A stretch of DNA of 64,000 bases, from NCBI GenBank assembly GCA_000752035.1, contig CCFE01000021.1, forward strand, positions 408,868 through 472,867, given 5' to 3'. Position 1 is the stretch's first letter; each line of letters opens with the position of its first letter. The notes under the pieces are model-generated. The model saw only the letters and a list, made by a program, of their open reading frames with translations, was not told the DNA's origin and ran no database searches. Positions 17,324-26,896 of the stretch are shown here, piece by piece. Origin of the DNA: Bacillus rubiinfantis (GTDB lineage: Bacteria; Bacillota; Bacilli; Bacillales; Cytobacillaceae). Made by a program: the position numbers and the translations under genes.

Positions 17324-18724
17324 ATGAAATCAGACCAAAATACACATTCAAAATTGGATCGCAGTTTGAAGGATCGGCATATCCAATTCTTAGCTTTAGG
17401 CGGAGTTATCGGGGTCGGCCTCTTTTACGGAGCCTCAGAAGCAGTCAGACTTGCCGGCCCTGGCATCCTTATTGCCTATATAATAGCTGGGATTATCGTG
17501 GCGATTGTCATGAGGTCTTTAGGTGAAATGACTGTAGAGAAGCCGATTGCCGGTTCATTTAGCAGTTATGCTCATGAATTATTAGGACCGCGAATGGGGT
17601 TTATAACTGGCGGTATGTGGTGGTTTTTCTGGGTAGCGACGGTTATGTCCGAACTAGCTGCAATTGGGAAACTGATTCAATTTTGGTACCCGGCTTTTCC
17701 TGCATGGATCCCGGGATTAGTTGCCCTTGGATTGTTTACCTTATGTAATTTGCTGGTAGTCAGGGTATTTGGTGAAATTGAATTTATTTTTGCCATTTTA
17801 AAGGTCATGACTATTATCGGGTTTATGATTTTCGGTGCTCTCATGATTTTAACTGGGGTATTTAACGATGGTAAAGTAGTTGGCTTAACAAACCTCTGGG
17901 CACATGGCGGTTTTTTACCGTTCGGCTGGGTTGGGGTAATCTCGGTTATATCTCTTGTGATTCAAGGCTATAGCGGAATTGAAACACTCGCGGTAGAGGC
18001 AGGAGAATCGCAGGATCCCGCTAAATCATTACCGAAGGCATTCAGGACGGTGACATTCCGAATTTCATTTTTCTATATTGGTTCGATTTTAATCATGCTT
18101 GCCGCGTATCCTTGGAATGAGCTATTAAAGGCTGGGGAAAGTCCCTATATATTAATTTTTATGAAGGCGGGCATTCCATTAGTCGCTACGATTATGAATT
18201 TATTAATTATCTTCTCAGCACTCTCTTCTTGTAATACTGGTGTATACGGAGCTAGCCGCATTCTTTACAGCATGGCCGAAGATAAGAATATGCCGGCTGC
18301 TTTAACGAAAATAAACAGCAACAAAATTCCCTACATGGCTACCTATGCGACTGCAGCTGCAATGTCAATTGGGACAATCATCACTTATTTGTCTCCAGAT
18401 TATGTTTACATTTGGATAACCAGCGCCTCAGCTTTTGCCTCGTTGTTTACATGGATTGTCATTTTAGTATTAGAGATTTTGTTTAGAAGTAAAGTTGAAA
18501 AAAATGGAGAGAAATTGCAGTATCCTATGCCGTTTTGGCCTGTTCTTCCGATACTAGGAATTATCATGTTGTTGGGTGCTTTAGCCGCCATTATCTACTC
18601 CCCATTAACAAGGGTTTCTGTCTTTTCAGGAATTGGCTGGCTATTACTCCTATTAGTGTATTATCAAATCAAAATTGCGCCTAGATACAGGAATCCATCA
18701 GTAAAAGTGCAGCATGATGCGTAA
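17324..18724 (+). CDS. APC-family amino acid permease
   Basis: A 466-residue permease with about 12 membrane helices, of the AAT type. The N-terminus HIQFLALGGVIGVGLFYGAS is the signature of this group, and a conserved GIETLAVEAGE lies in helix 6. ATG 17324 follows AGGAGG. Placed between xsc and the taurine-type ABC genes, it may export or import alanine, the co-product of Tpa, or another amine. Substrate cannot be read from sequence. Confidence 0.88.
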   Translation: MKSDQNTHSKLDRSLKDRHIQFLALGGVIGVGLFYGASEAVRLAGPGILIAYIIAGIIVAIVMRSLGEMTVEKPIAGSFSSYAHELLGPRMGFITGGMWWFFWVATVMSELAAIGKLIQFWYPAFPAWIPGLVALGLFTLCNLLVVRVFGEIEFIFAILKVMTIIGFMIFGALMILTGVFNDGKVVGLTNLWAHGGFLPFGWVGVISVISLVIQGYSGIETLAVEAGESQDPAKSLPKAFRTVTFRISFFYIGSILIMLAAYPWNELLKAGESPYILIFMKAGIPLVATIMNLLIIFSALSSCNTGVYGASRILYSMAEDKNMPAALTKINSNKIPYMATYATAAAMSIGTIITYLSPDYVYIWITSASAFASLFTWIVILVLEILFRSKVEKNGEKLQYPMPFWPVLPILGIIMLLGALAAIIYSPLTRVSVFSGIGWLLLLLVYYQIKIAPRYRNPSVKVQHDA

Positions 18725-18733
18725 GAATTCTTG

Positions 18734-18784
18734 AAAAAGTAAAAGGCCCTTATTTTCCCGCAAATAAAGCCTTTTACTTTTTTT
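18734..18784 (+). terminator. Terminator after the permease
   Basis: The long stem AAAAAGTAAAAGGC / GCCTTTTACTTTTTTT is formed just after the permease stop. The T-run lies on the plus strand, and the A-run also makes it usable in reverse. Confidence 0.85.
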
Positions 18785-18798
18785 GGAGAAGGAGCAAC

Positions 18799-18822
18799 AA
18801 AAAACCGCCTGAAGCGGTTTTT
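18799..18822 (-). terminator. Terminator of the minus-strand ABC operon
   Basis: The stem AAAACCGC / GCGGTTTT with a CTGAA loop reads into a T-run on the minus strand, 14 bases after the ATPase gene stop. Confidence 0.8.
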
Positions 18823-18836
18823 GGATTTTTCACTAT

Positions 18837-19652
18837 TTATGAAGAAATGAGACTAATGATTTCTTCACGTCTTTTTACGAACTCTGGCTCTGCACGGTAC
18901 ATCCGGCTCTTGCCTTCTTCAATCCTAAAGGGGAGATCACTGTACAGTTCTTTAACAATTCGCCCAGGTCTTGATGATAACACGATAATATGTGTCCCTA
19001 ACAACAGGGCTTCTTCCACATCATGGGTAATGAAAAAGATAGTCTTATGCGTCTCTTTCCATATTTTGCGAATATTATCTTGCATCTGTTCTTTTGTCAT
19101 CGCATCAAGAGCTCCAAATGGTTCATCCATCAGGACGATACGTGGATCATTAGCTAAGACACGGGCAATGGAGGCTCGTTGTTTCATCCCGCCTGAGAGC
19201 TCATACGATTTTGCTTTTTTGAACTGAGACAGGCCAACCATTTCCAAATAATGGTCGACAATTTCTTGCCGTTCTTTTGGTGGTACTTTTCTCATTTTTA
19301 AGCCAAAACCGACGTTTTCTTCAATGTTCAGCCATGGGTAAAGCATTTGCTGCTGGAAAACAACACCTCGGTGCCGGTCGGGTTTCGGTGAAATCGCCTT
19401 GTTGTCTAACAACACCTCACCTGATGTGGCTTGGTGGAAACCTGCAAGAATTCGTAATAAAGTGGTTTTTCCACATCCGGAAGGTCCTAACACACAAACA
19501 AAACTGCCTTCTTTAATTTCTAGATTAATATTTTGCAGTGCTGTTACAACCTGTTTATCTGTCTTATACGTTAGGTTAACATTATTTATTTGAATTACCG
19601 TTGAATCGGCTACACGTTCCCTATAAGCATGACTTGTATTAATGGGGGTCAC
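18837..19652 (-). CDS. tauB: Taurine/sulfonate-type ABC transporter ATP-binding protein
   Basis: A 271-residue ABC ATPase of the nitrate/sulfonate/taurine group. Walker A is GPSGCGKTT, the signature is ELSGGMKQR, Walker B is IVLMDEPFGALD and the switch His is in FITHDVEEA. It is the last gene of a three-gene minus-strand operon: permease, binding protein, ATPase. The start follows the binding-protein stop by 3 bases with an AGGAGGTGACC site. Being convergent with the tpa-xsc-permease block, it most likely imports taurine or a related sulfonate; aliphatic sulfonate (SsuB) is the alternative. Confidence 0.87.
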   Translation of the reverse strand: MTPINTSHAYRERVADSTVIQINNVNLTYKTDKQVVTALQNINLEIKEGSFVCVLGPSGCGKTTLLRILAGFHQATSGEVLLDNKAISPKPDRHRGVVFQQQMLYPWLNIEENVGFGLKMRKVPPKERQEIVDHYLEMVGLSQFKKAKSYELSGGMKQRASIARVLANDPRIVLMDEPFGALDAMTKEQMQDNIRKIWKETHKTIFFITHDVEEALLLGTHIIVLSSRPGRIVKELYSDLPFRIEEGKSRMYRAEPEFVKRREEIISLISS

Positions 19653-19655
19653 CTC

Positions 19656-20684
19656 CTAATCCTGTTGAAGAAATTGTGGATCAATAGCGTCTTCAAAGGC
19701 CTTCATGTCAGGTACTGATTGAATGGCTTTTTGAGTCTTTAAAAAATCTGCCGTATCTTTCAATGCTTTGGCGAAGGAGCCTTTTTTATCAACAGTTCCA
19801 AGATAATCGGCTGAAGCTTGTTCTTTAGCATCTAGCCAAATTAGTTGGTCCATGAAGAATGCCGCTTCATCCTTTGATACGTTCAGCTCAGTTTTCATCG
19901 CGTCAGCCGCTTTGTCTTTTGAAGAACGATAGGTGCCAACGGCCTCATCTAAAATCTTGATATATTGTTTTAAGACATCGGGATGTTTATCAATAAAGTC
20001 TTTTGTTGCAATTCCTACATCCGCAGTGACAACTCCATCTTTCGCAAGGTCGCGGCTGGTTAAAATAATGTTCCCATCTTTCGCCATCTCACCTAATGTT
20101 GGATACCAGACATATCCGCCATCAATTTGTCCTTGCTTCCATGCAGCCAGCATATCGGCAGGCTTCATGTCCAAGATGGTAACCTTACTTTGATCAATTC
20201 CCTTTAATTTAAGGGCAGATAATAAGCTGTAATGGGTAGTTGACCCGAAAGAGACAGCAATTTTTTTGCCAACGATATCTTCAAGTGATTGAATACCGCT
20301 ATCTTTTTTAACAACTAATGCCTCATTATCGCCAATAACATCGTGGAGCCAAATGACTTTGTTAGGTAAGTTCTGGGCTACACCTGAAGCAACAGAGCTG
20401 GAGCCAATCAAGCCGACATCAATTTCACCTGCTGCCATGGCCGTGTTTACATCAACGGCAGCCTCGAACTGGTGGAGCTTAACATCTACGCCTTTAAATT
20501 TTTCCTCAAATAATTTAGTTGCTTTCGCAAGCAGCTCGGCATTCGGAATCACTTGATAGCCAATGCGAAACTCTACCTTACCATCCTTAGTTGTTGATGT
20601 TGATTTACTGCCGCATGCTGTAATCATCAATAGTGAAAAAACAATCAACAAACTCATAATCCATCTGCGCTGCGTTTTATTCAT
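19656..20684 (-). CDS. tauA: Taurine/sulfonate-type ABC substrate-binding lipoprotein
   Basis: A 342-residue extracytoplasmic binding protein of the SsuA/TauA/NMT1 group. The signal peptide ends in a lipobox (LLMITAC), so the mature protein is lipid-anchored, followed by FRIGYQVIPNAELLAKA. I use the ATG at 20684, preceded by GGGGGT; a longer frame exists but would overlap the upstream permease gene and lacks a site. The sequence SVASGVAQNLPNKVIWLHDV resembles TauA-type ligand pockets. Confidence 0.86.
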   Translation of the reverse strand: MNKTQRRWIMSLLIVFSLLMITACGSKSTSTTKDGKVEFRIGYQVIPNAELLAKATKLFEEKFKGVDVKLHQFEAAVDVNTAMAAGEIDVGLIGSSSVASGVAQNLPNKVIWLHDVIGDNEALVVKKDSGIQSLEDIVGKKIAVSFGSTTHYSLLSALKLKGIDQSKVTILDMKPADMLAAWKQGQIDGGYVWYPTLGEMAKDGNIILTSRDLAKDGVVTADVGIATKDFIDKHPDVLKQYIKILDEAVGTYRSSKDKAADAMKTELNVSKDEAAFFMDQLIWLDAKEQASADYLGTVDKKGSFAKALKDTADFLKTQKAIQSVPDMKAFEDAIDPQFLQQD

Positions 20685-20701
20685 CTTTTTACCCCCAATT
20701 T

Positions 20702-21595
20702 TTAGTCTTTTCCTTTCCATGGAATCACTTTATCCTCAATAATACGAAGGATTCGATCTAGTAAAATTCCTGTTACACCCATCAAGATGATCCCAACATA
20801 CATGATGTCACTCCGTAAATATTTACTGGCATCTAGTACTAACCAGCCTATACCAGAGACAGCGGCAACCATTTCCGAGGCAACTAACGTTGTATAAGCA
20901 AAGCCAATTGCTGTTCGCATGCCAGTGAAAATTTCTGGTAAACAGGAGGGAAAAATAACATAACGAAATGTTTGCCATTTATTTGCCCCTAAGGAGGCAG
21001 CAGAATGAATCCGGTCTTCTAATACACCTTTAACACCGGATACAGCGGCAATATACATTGGAGCAAACGCAGCAAGATACAGTAAGGCAACCTTTGAAAG
21101 GTCCCCAATTCCAAACCATAATATTAAGAGTGTATAGTATGATAACGGTGGCAATGGGCGATAGAATTCCAAGATGGGGTCTAATGCGGCTCGTACTTTT
21201 GATGAGTAACCACTAATTAATCCTAAAGGAACGGCTGTGATTAATGCGAAGAAGAAGGCGATTGATAATCGGTATAGACTGTCTAATAGATGAAATAATA
21301 AACTATTTCCTTTATATCCACTGACGAGTAAATCAGTAAAGGCAGCCCACGTTTTTGCTGGAGATGGGATAAAGACTTCGGAGAAGATATTAAGCTTTGT
21401 GATGACATACCATAGCAAAAAGATAAAGATAACCGAACTCCACATAATTCCTGATTCCAGTGAGAGTTTCCATTTTCTTTTTTTACGTATGACTTCTGGA
21501 ATCTCTATTTCGCGATTGGGTTCAAGAGATGTTACAGCGTCATATAATGGAACGGACTCCTGGTTGCTTTTTTTGTCTGCATTCCCATTTATCAA
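20702..21595 (-). CDS. tauC: Taurine/sulfonate-type ABC permease
   Basis: A 297-residue inner-membrane permease with a cytoplasmic N-terminal extension of about 48 residues and six predicted helices. The EAA loop AASLGANKWQTFRYVIFPSC couples to the ATPase. TTG 21595 is preceded by GGGAG at 9-base spacing. It is the first gene of the operon, so its promoter lies in the 518-base region upstream. The gene order C-A-B differs from enterobacterial tauABC. Confidence 0.86.
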   Translation of the reverse strand: MINGNADKKSNQESVPLYDAVTSLEPNREIEIPEVIRKKRKWKLSLESGIMWSSVIFIFLLWYVITKLNIFSEVFIPSPAKTWAAFTDLLVSGYKGNSLLFHLLDSLYRLSIAFFFALITAVPLGLISGYSSKVRAALDPILEFYRPLPPLSYYTLLILWFGIGDLSKVALLYLAAFAPMYIAAVSGVKGVLEDRIHSAASLGANKWQTFRYVIFPSCLPEIFTGMRTAIGFAYTTLVASEMVAAVSGIGWLVLDASKYLRSDIMYVGIILMGVTGILLDRILRIIEDKVIPWKGKD

Positions 21596-22113
21596 TATAT
21601 TTCACTCTCCCTTTCTTTAAGCCTATAGGTCCAGGCCCATTTAGGCTATTTTATGTAAATGTATTTGCTTCCTGCCATTTTTTTATGTGAAGGAAGAAAA
21701 GCATACAAGTATAAATCGTATTATATGGGAATGAATATAAGTCGTCAATATTATTTGAATATTACAACTATTAGAGATGAATATGTGGATTATTAGAAAT
21801 CTTTATAGGTATATAGTTTAGGTTGTAAAACAGAGTGAAAAAAAGAGGCTGATATATAGATGATAATGAACGAAGGGTAAAAGAGGATTGAATAAATTAG
21901 AGGGTGTGCTATGAACATTCCATTATTAAGAATATTAATAGGAGAATTAAGAAATATTGATAGTAATACTAGTATGAAAAAATTGAAAATTAAAAATTTA
22001 GATGTTTAAATAAATTTAACAGTATTAAAATCCGGTTCTTTTACCGGATGTCTCATTTGTACTGAACATTTGTTAGGTGTTTAGAATCGTAACAGAATTG
22101 GAGGTTTTACAGA
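21596..22113. other. Divergent intergenic region (ABC operon / amidohydrolase)
   Basis: 518 AT-rich bases with no convincing gene. A 32-codon frame (21911-22009) with a weak GAGGG site is probably chance. A small perfect hairpin, ATCCGGT / ACCGGAT, occurs at 22030-22049. Promoters for the minus-strand ABC operon must lie here but cannot be pinpointed. Confidence 0.5.
22030..22049. other. Short perfect inverted repeat upstream of the amidohydrolase
   Basis: ATCCGGT and ACCGGAT arms are separated by 6 bases, 64 bases before the start of the amidohydrolase gene. There is no T-run, so it is more likely an operator or mRNA hairpin than a terminator. Confidence 0.45.
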
Positions 22114-23766
22114 TTGAAGATTGATTTATTATTTATAAATGCAAATGTCTTAACGCTTGATAATGCTAATCGTCGCGCTGGGTCAGTGGCTGTGGCAGAA
22201 GGAAAGATAGTTGGAATATGGGAAGCAGCCCAGCCTCCTAAAGATGCTATCGGCATTTCTCCGCAAACCGGCGTTGTCGATCTACAGGGTGCCACACTTT
22301 TACCGGGGTTTATTGATACGCACAATCATATTCTTATGTATGGTCAAACATTAGAGATGGTAAATTGCAGTTCATCAGCTAACAAGACGATTAGAGATGT
22401 ACTTGAAGCTATTGGTAAAAAGGCAAAAGAAACGCAAGACGGCCAATGGGTTCAAGGATTTGGGTATGACGATACCATGATTCTTGAAAAACGTCATATT
22501 ACACGTGAAGATTTGGATCAAGTTTCTCCGAATAATCCTGTTTCCATTTCCCATGTTTCTGGACATTTGTCCTACGTTAATTCCGTTGCGATCCAAATGG
22601 CTGGTTTAACCGATGACATTTCTGATCCTCAGGGAGGGTATTTTGGACGCGATGATAAGGGAAGGCTGAATGGGGTGCTTTATGAAGCAGCGGCCATGGA
22701 GCCTTTAAGAAGAATAATGCCACAAGTAACAGTGGAAGATATGCTAAATTCGCTCAATATCGCGTCAAAGGAGTATGTTGCCCAAGGAATCACCACGAAT
22801 TCAGATGCAGCGGTTTTTGGACTGGAGGATTTTGAGGCCCATCTAAAAGCATCTAGACTTAGAACAAATCCAATGCGCACACAGCTAATGGTTATGCACC
22901 ATCTTCTGCGAGAGGGGACTCCTTATGGAGGGTATACATCTGAACAACTGGACAGAGAAATTAAAGAGCGGTCTAACGGCTGGGCTAAACTGGACAGTGC
23001 CAAACTGTTTCAAGATGGCTCCATTCAAGGCTTAACTGGAGCATTAAGAGATGCGTACTACAAGAATCCAGATACCTATGGTGAGTTCATTCATCCGCAG
23101 GAAGCCTTTAATGAAGAGGTACTCGACCTACATCGCCGTGGATTTCGTCTCGCAACACATGGAAACGGGGACCGGGCAATAGGATCTATTTTGGAAGCGT
23201 ATGAAAGCGCTTTATTAAAGCATCCTCGTACGAATCATCGTCACCGCATTGAACATGTGCAAACAGCTACAGCTTCAGATATTAAAAAGATGGCAGCACT
23301 TGGTGTCGCAGGCTCCTTTTTTATTAATCATGTTTATTTCTGGGGTGACCGTCATAGGCAAATCTTCTTAGGACCTGAGCGAGCTCGACGAATTAGCCCA
23401 TTAGCGGAAGCAGCAGAGCACAATCTATTGTTTACTCTGCATTCAGATTGTCCAATAACCCCAATTTCACCTTTGTTCTCGGTTTGGGCTGCCGTAAATC
23501 GGATTACGAGAGACGGAGATATTTTAGGTTCAGAACAGCGCATTGATGTTGTAACTGCTCTAAAATCTATGACTATTTACGGAGCTAGACTAAATTTTGA
23601 TGAAAAAGTTTCCGGTAGTATTGAGCTTGGGAAACAAGCAGATTTTGTCGTACTTGAGGCAGATCCAACCAAAGTTAATCCTATAGAAATTAAAGATATT
23701 ACCATTAACTCCACCTATATTGATGGAAAACCTGTTTATATGAAAGATACAGTGAGAACCGTTTAA
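22114..23766 (+). CDS. YtcJ-like metal-dependent amidohydrolase
   Basis: A 550-residue amidohydrolase-3 family enzyme. The metal-binding motif GFIDTHNHIL lies near residue 70, more conserved His residues are in THGNGDRAIG and RIEHVQTA, and a terminal LHSDCPITPISP segment completes the site. TTG 22114 follows GGAGG. The family hydrolyses cyclic amides, imides or N-acyl groups; the substrate is unknown. An MFS transporter follows 24 bases downstream, so the two form a hydrolase-importer pair. A paralogous family member is encoded at 54315-55943. Confidence 0.85.
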   Translation: MKIDLLFINANVLTLDNANRRAGSVAVAEGKIVGIWEAAQPPKDAIGISPQTGVVDLQGATLLPGFIDTHNHILMYGQTLEMVNCSSSANKTIRDVLEAIGKKAKETQDGQWVQGFGYDDTMILEKRHITREDLDQVSPNNPVSISHVSGHLSYVNSVAIQMAGLTDDISDPQGGYFGRDDKGRLNGVLYEAAAMEPLRRIMPQVTVEDMLNSLNIASKEYVAQGITTNSDAAVFGLEDFEAHLKASRLRTNPMRTQLMVMHHLLREGTPYGGYTSEQLDREIKERSNGWAKLDSAKLFQDGSIQGLTGALRDAYYKNPDTYGEFIHPQEAFNEEVLDLHRRGFRLATHGNGDRAIGSILEAYESALLKHPRTNHRHRIEHVQTATASDIKKMAALGVAGSFFINHVYFWGDRHRQIFLGPERARRISPLAEAAEHNLLFTLHSDCPITPISPLFSVWAAVNRITRDGDILGSEQRIDVVTALKSMTIYGARLNFDEKVSGSIELGKQADFVVLEADPTKVNPIEIKDITINSTYIDGKPVYMKDTVRTV

Positions 23767-23790
23767 CCATATTTTTGAGGGGGCTAGCCC

Positions 23791-25056
23791 ATGACAGAAA
23801 CGAAAATGGCTTATAATTCAAAAGTTATTTTGTTTTTACTCTTTAGCAGTAATTTAATTTCAGCAATGGACCGTTTTATTATCAATTATGGAATTGTACC
23901 TATATCGGAGGAATTTCAATTAGATGCTACCTCAACAGGATTAATTTTGAGTATCTTTTTCTTGGGTTATGCGATCATGCAGATTCCAGGCGGGTGGTTA
24001 TCAGATAAATTTGGTGCCAGGATTGTTATTCTTGTTTCTGTCTTTAGTTTCTCGATTTTTACTGGTTTAACCGGGATAGCTTGGTCGTTTGCTATATTAG
24101 TTATCATTCGTTTTATTTTTGGTATAGGAGAGGGGAGCTTTTTTCCAGCCGGCGGGAAATTAATTGCAGATGCGATTCCTGAGGAAAGACGTTCAAAAGC
24201 AATGTCCGTGTTTCTTTCTGCCCTTACAGCCGCAGGTATTATCGCCCCAATTCTGGCCACTTCGATGATGGTTAGCATCGGCTGGAGATGGATGTTTATC
24301 TTAATCGGTTTGTTAGGAATGTTTATTGGGATACTAAATTGGTTCTTTCTAAAACCTAAGGCAGGAATGGACTTACCGAAACAAGTGGATTTTACAGTAC
24401 AACAGAATAAAACTACAAAAGGGTCAATCAAAAGGATGTTAAAAACCCCAATGATTTGGGCATTAATTATTGTGTCCTTTTCGCATGGGTTTATTAGCTG
24501 GGGTTTATCTGCTTGGATGCCTACCTATTTAGTCAACGAGCGTGGTCTCGACTTACTTTCTTTAGGAGTGCTAGCTTTGATTCCAGGAGTGACTGGGGTT
24601 CTGTTCTTTTTATTAGCCGGATATGTGATCGATAAACAAAAAAATGGACGGGAAAAATGGATTGGAGCTATAAGTGGAGTCGGATATGCAATTATGGTTT
24701 ATCTCATGTTTCATGCCAAAACAATCACTGGTGTTATTGTCTTCCAATCATTAATTCCGATGTTTGGAGCTACTTTATCAGTTATTATTTTTAGCATGCC
24801 AATCAAACGACTATCACAAGAAGTTGCAGGTACAGCAATTGGAGTTGTTAATTTAGGGATGCAGGTTGCTGGATTTCTAGCGCCATTAGGCATGGGTTTC
24901 ATTATTGATGCGTTTAATGGATCATATAAGGGAGCCGTATGGTTACTGACTTCATTTGGGGTTGTCTGCTTCTTAGCTTTTGTGACGCTTTATTCAACAG
25001 GAAAAAAAGAAACTTTGATTGGGGAACATGAACCGATTGTGCCCATCTCCAAGTAG
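23791..25056 (+). CDS. MFS transporter (anion:cation symporter-like)
   Basis: A 421-residue major facilitator with 12 predicted helices. The segment GGWLSDKFGARIV is the loop 2-3 signature, and IRFIFGIGEGSFFPAGGKLI resembles the anion:cation symporter family of organic-anion importers. ATG 23791 follows GAGGGGG. It probably imports the substrate of the upstream amidohydrolase. Confidence 0.85.
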   Translation: MTETKMAYNSKVILFLLFSSNLISAMDRFIINYGIVPISEEFQLDATSTGLILSIFFLGYAIMQIPGGWLSDKFGARIVILVSVFSFSIFTGLTGIAWSFAILVIIRFIFGIGEGSFFPAGGKLIADAIPEERRSKAMSVFLSALTAAGIIAPILATSMMVSIGWRWMFILIGLLGMFIGILNWFFLKPKAGMDLPKQVDFTVQQNKTTKGSIKRMLKTPMIWALIIVSFSHGFISWGLSAWMPTYLVNERGLDLLSLGVLALIPGVTGVLFFLLAGYVIDKQKNGREKWIGAISGVGYAIMVYLMFHAKTITGVIVFQSLIPMFGATLSVIIFSMPIKRLSQEVAGTAIGVVNLGMQVAGFLAPLGMGFIIDAFNGSYKGAVWLLTSFGVVCFLAFVTLYSTGKKETLIGEHEPIVPISK

Positions 25057-25222
25057 TAAGTTTACTTGTTTGAAGTGTGCAACATTAGAAAAAAATTTAG
25101 CAAGGCACAGAAATTATTACCTTCATTTTGAACCAAAAGGCTGGAAATACAATTCCCATCTTATGTAAGACATGGAATACAGGATGACAGCACATAATAA
25201 CAACATAAAGGAGGGAGCATAC

Positions 25223-25363
25223 ATGGATGGCCGCTATAATACCGGTGATGAAGGCAGTCTTGAATTAAAGAAAGCATTAAGTAAGTCAAAGCCAAGACAA
25301 TTTCCGAATATGAGCGATGCGGAAATGAAACTTAAATATCAAAAGAAGAAAAATAAATCTTAA
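25223..25363 (+). CDS. Small basic protein of unknown function (46 aa)
   Basis: Begins at ATG 25223, 7 bases after AAAGGAGGG, which is much better than an upstream in-frame ATG at 25172. The product is hydrophilic with a lysine-rich C-terminus (KYQKKKNKS) and the motif KPRQFPNMSDAEMKLKY. No membrane segment or known domain is apparent. It forms a probable bicistron with the next small gene 23 bases downstream. Confidence 0.6.
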   Translation: MDGRYNTGDEGSLELKKALSKSKPRQFPNMSDAEMKLKYQKKKNKS

Positions 25364-25386
25364 TTCTTTATCTCGGGGTGATACGT

Positions 25387-25527
25387 TTGTCAAAGGACAG
25401 ACCGATTGCATATTCTGATTCGGTACTTGATCAAAGAAATAATTTGACTGGTCCAAATGATGAGGGAAAAAATGGCTATCCCAAGCGTCCTAATCATATT
25501 CCTATTCAAAAACCGAAAAAGTATTGA
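25387..25527 (+). CDS. Small hydrophilic protein of unknown function (46 aa)
   Basis: TTG 25387 is preceded by GGGGTG. The 46-residue product is polar and proline/asparagine-rich, ending PNHIPIQKPKKY. It directly precedes an intrinsic terminator (25536-25559), which supports it as a real end of a transcript. No family recognised. Confidence 0.45.
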   Translation: MSKDRPIAYSDSVLDQRNNLTGPNDEGKNGYPKRPNHIPIQKPKKY

Positions 25528-25535
25528 CCATTTGT

Positions 25536-25559
25536 GGCTGCCAATTAGGCAGTCTTTTT
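25536..25559 (+). terminator. Terminator after the small-protein pair
   Basis: The 7-base stem GGCTGCC / GGCAGTC with a 5-base loop and TTTTT lies 9 bases after the second small gene. Confidence 0.75.
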
Positions 25560-25646
25560 CGCTGTAAAGAAGCAAAAAACTTTCATTTATTTCTCTTGAT
25601 TGTTACTATGTTTAACATAGTTAAAAGCATAGAAAGGAATTTTACT

Positions 25647-26648
25647 ATGGTGAATTTACATATCCCTGTTTCCGTCCTTAATCTTGTCCCTATTCGACAA
25701 GGGCAAACCACTAAACATGCTATTGATTCCATGGTTAGTCTCGCACAGGCTGTAGAAAAATTAGGCTATATAAGGTTTTGGATTGCCGAACACCATAACA
25801 CAACAACACTTGTCAGTTCAGCGACGTCGATTCTCATCAAGCATACATTGGAACATACCAATACGATTCGTGTCGGCTCGGGAGGAGTGATGCTCCCCAA
25901 CCATTCACCGTTGGTGGTAGCCGAACAATTTGGCACAATGGAAACGATCTATCCGCAGCGAGTTGATCTTGGTCTAGGACGGGCTCCTGGTACCGATATG
26001 ATGACGGCTAGCGCCTTAAGGCGAGCCCAAAATGACTCTGTCTATACTTTTCCAGATGATGTGCAGACACTATTGACCTATTTGGGACCTGAAGAAGAGC
26101 AGGGCTATGTCTGTGCATTTCCTGGAACTGGTACAAATATTCCGATTTATATTCTTGGCTCATCGACTGAATCAGCCTATCTTGCGGCTAAGCTTGGACT
26201 TCCATATGTGTTTGCGTCTCATTTTGCACCGCGGTATATGGAGGAGGCGATGACGATTTATCGCAGCCACTTCAAACCTTCTAAATATCTTGATCAACCT
26301 TACATGATGGTCTGTTTAAATGTCATTGCAGCGGAAACTGACGAGGAAGCTAAGTACTTATCTACTTCAACAGCGCAATTCTTCTTAAATGTTGTTCGCA
26401 ACGCGCGCATGCCTTTACAGCCACCGGTGGAGAATATCGATACATTATGGAACCCGATGGAGAAAGAAGCGGTGGCTTCGATGTCCAGCGTCTCATTCAT
26501 TGGCAGTAAGGACTCAATTCGCCGCCAATTCACTGCCTTTCAGGAGCGCTATCAGGTTGATGAAGTGATGGCAGTTTCTTATATTTACGACGAAAACAAG
26601 CAAATGCGTTCCTACGAAATCTTAAAAGAAGTTGCTGATGGAAAATAA
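25647..26648 (+). CDS. LLM-class flavin-dependent oxidoreductase
   Basis: A 333-residue bacterial luciferase-like monooxygenase. The N-terminus (VSVLNLVPIRQGQTTKHAID) and WIAEHHNT fit the subfamily that annotation pipelines call MsnO8-type LLM. ATG 25647 follows GAAAGGAA; a longer frame reaches back to a GTG at 25524 but would overlap the terminator hairpin. The protein would use FMNH2 supplied by a separate reductase. Substrate unknown. Confidence 0.88.
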   Translation: MVNLHIPVSVLNLVPIRQGQTTKHAIDSMVSLAQAVEKLGYIRFWIAEHHNTTTLVSSATSILIKHTLEHTNTIRVGSGGVMLPNHSPLVVAEQFGTMETIYPQRVDLGLGRAPGTDMMTASALRRAQNDSVYTFPDDVQTLLTYLGPEEEQGYVCAFPGTGTNIPIYILGSSTESAYLAAKLGLPYVFASHFAPRYMEEAMTIYRSHFKPSKYLDQPYMMVCLNVIAAETDEEAKYLSTSTAQFFLNVVRNARMPLQPPVENIDTLWNPMEKEAVASMSSVSFIGSKDSIRRQFTAFQERYQVDEVMAVSYIYDENKQMRSYEILKEVADGK

Positions 26649-26659
26649 TATAGTGAGAG

Positions 26660-26684
26660 GGCCCTTCATTAAAGGGCCTTATCT
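26660..26684 (+). terminator. Probable terminator after the LLM oxidoreductase
   Basis: The perfect stem GGCCCTT / AAGGGCC with a 5-base loop lies 12 bases after the stop. The T-run is short, so efficiency may be moderate. Confidence 0.65.
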
Positions 26685-26896
26685 GTTAATAGTAGAAAAA
26701 ATTACCCAAAAGGAAGTTGAAACATAGTAAACGTGTCGTGTTTTTGGGATTGTCCCCTAGTTTACATAATATAGTTATGATAATATTATTTCGCCAACGT
26801 AGAAAGGAAATACATGAGCGAAACGCTTAGTTAAAAAAAGGTATCATCTCTGTGTCCGCTTCATAGGATGTAGTTATCTAATTTGGAGGTGATATC

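Noticed and set aside
21911..22009. 32-codon frame with a weak GAGGG site upstream of the amidohydrolase
   Set aside because: Very AT-rich sequence with no recognisable features; more likely chance.
23201..23216. cre-like sequence ATGAAAGCGCTTTAT in the amidohydrolase gene
   Set aside because: It misses a required C near the 3' end and is deep in the coding region, so I do not call it a site.
26814..26834. Six-codon mini-frame after an AAAGGAAA site, before the membrane protein gene
   Set aside because: Could be a leader peptide, but no attenuator structure follows it.
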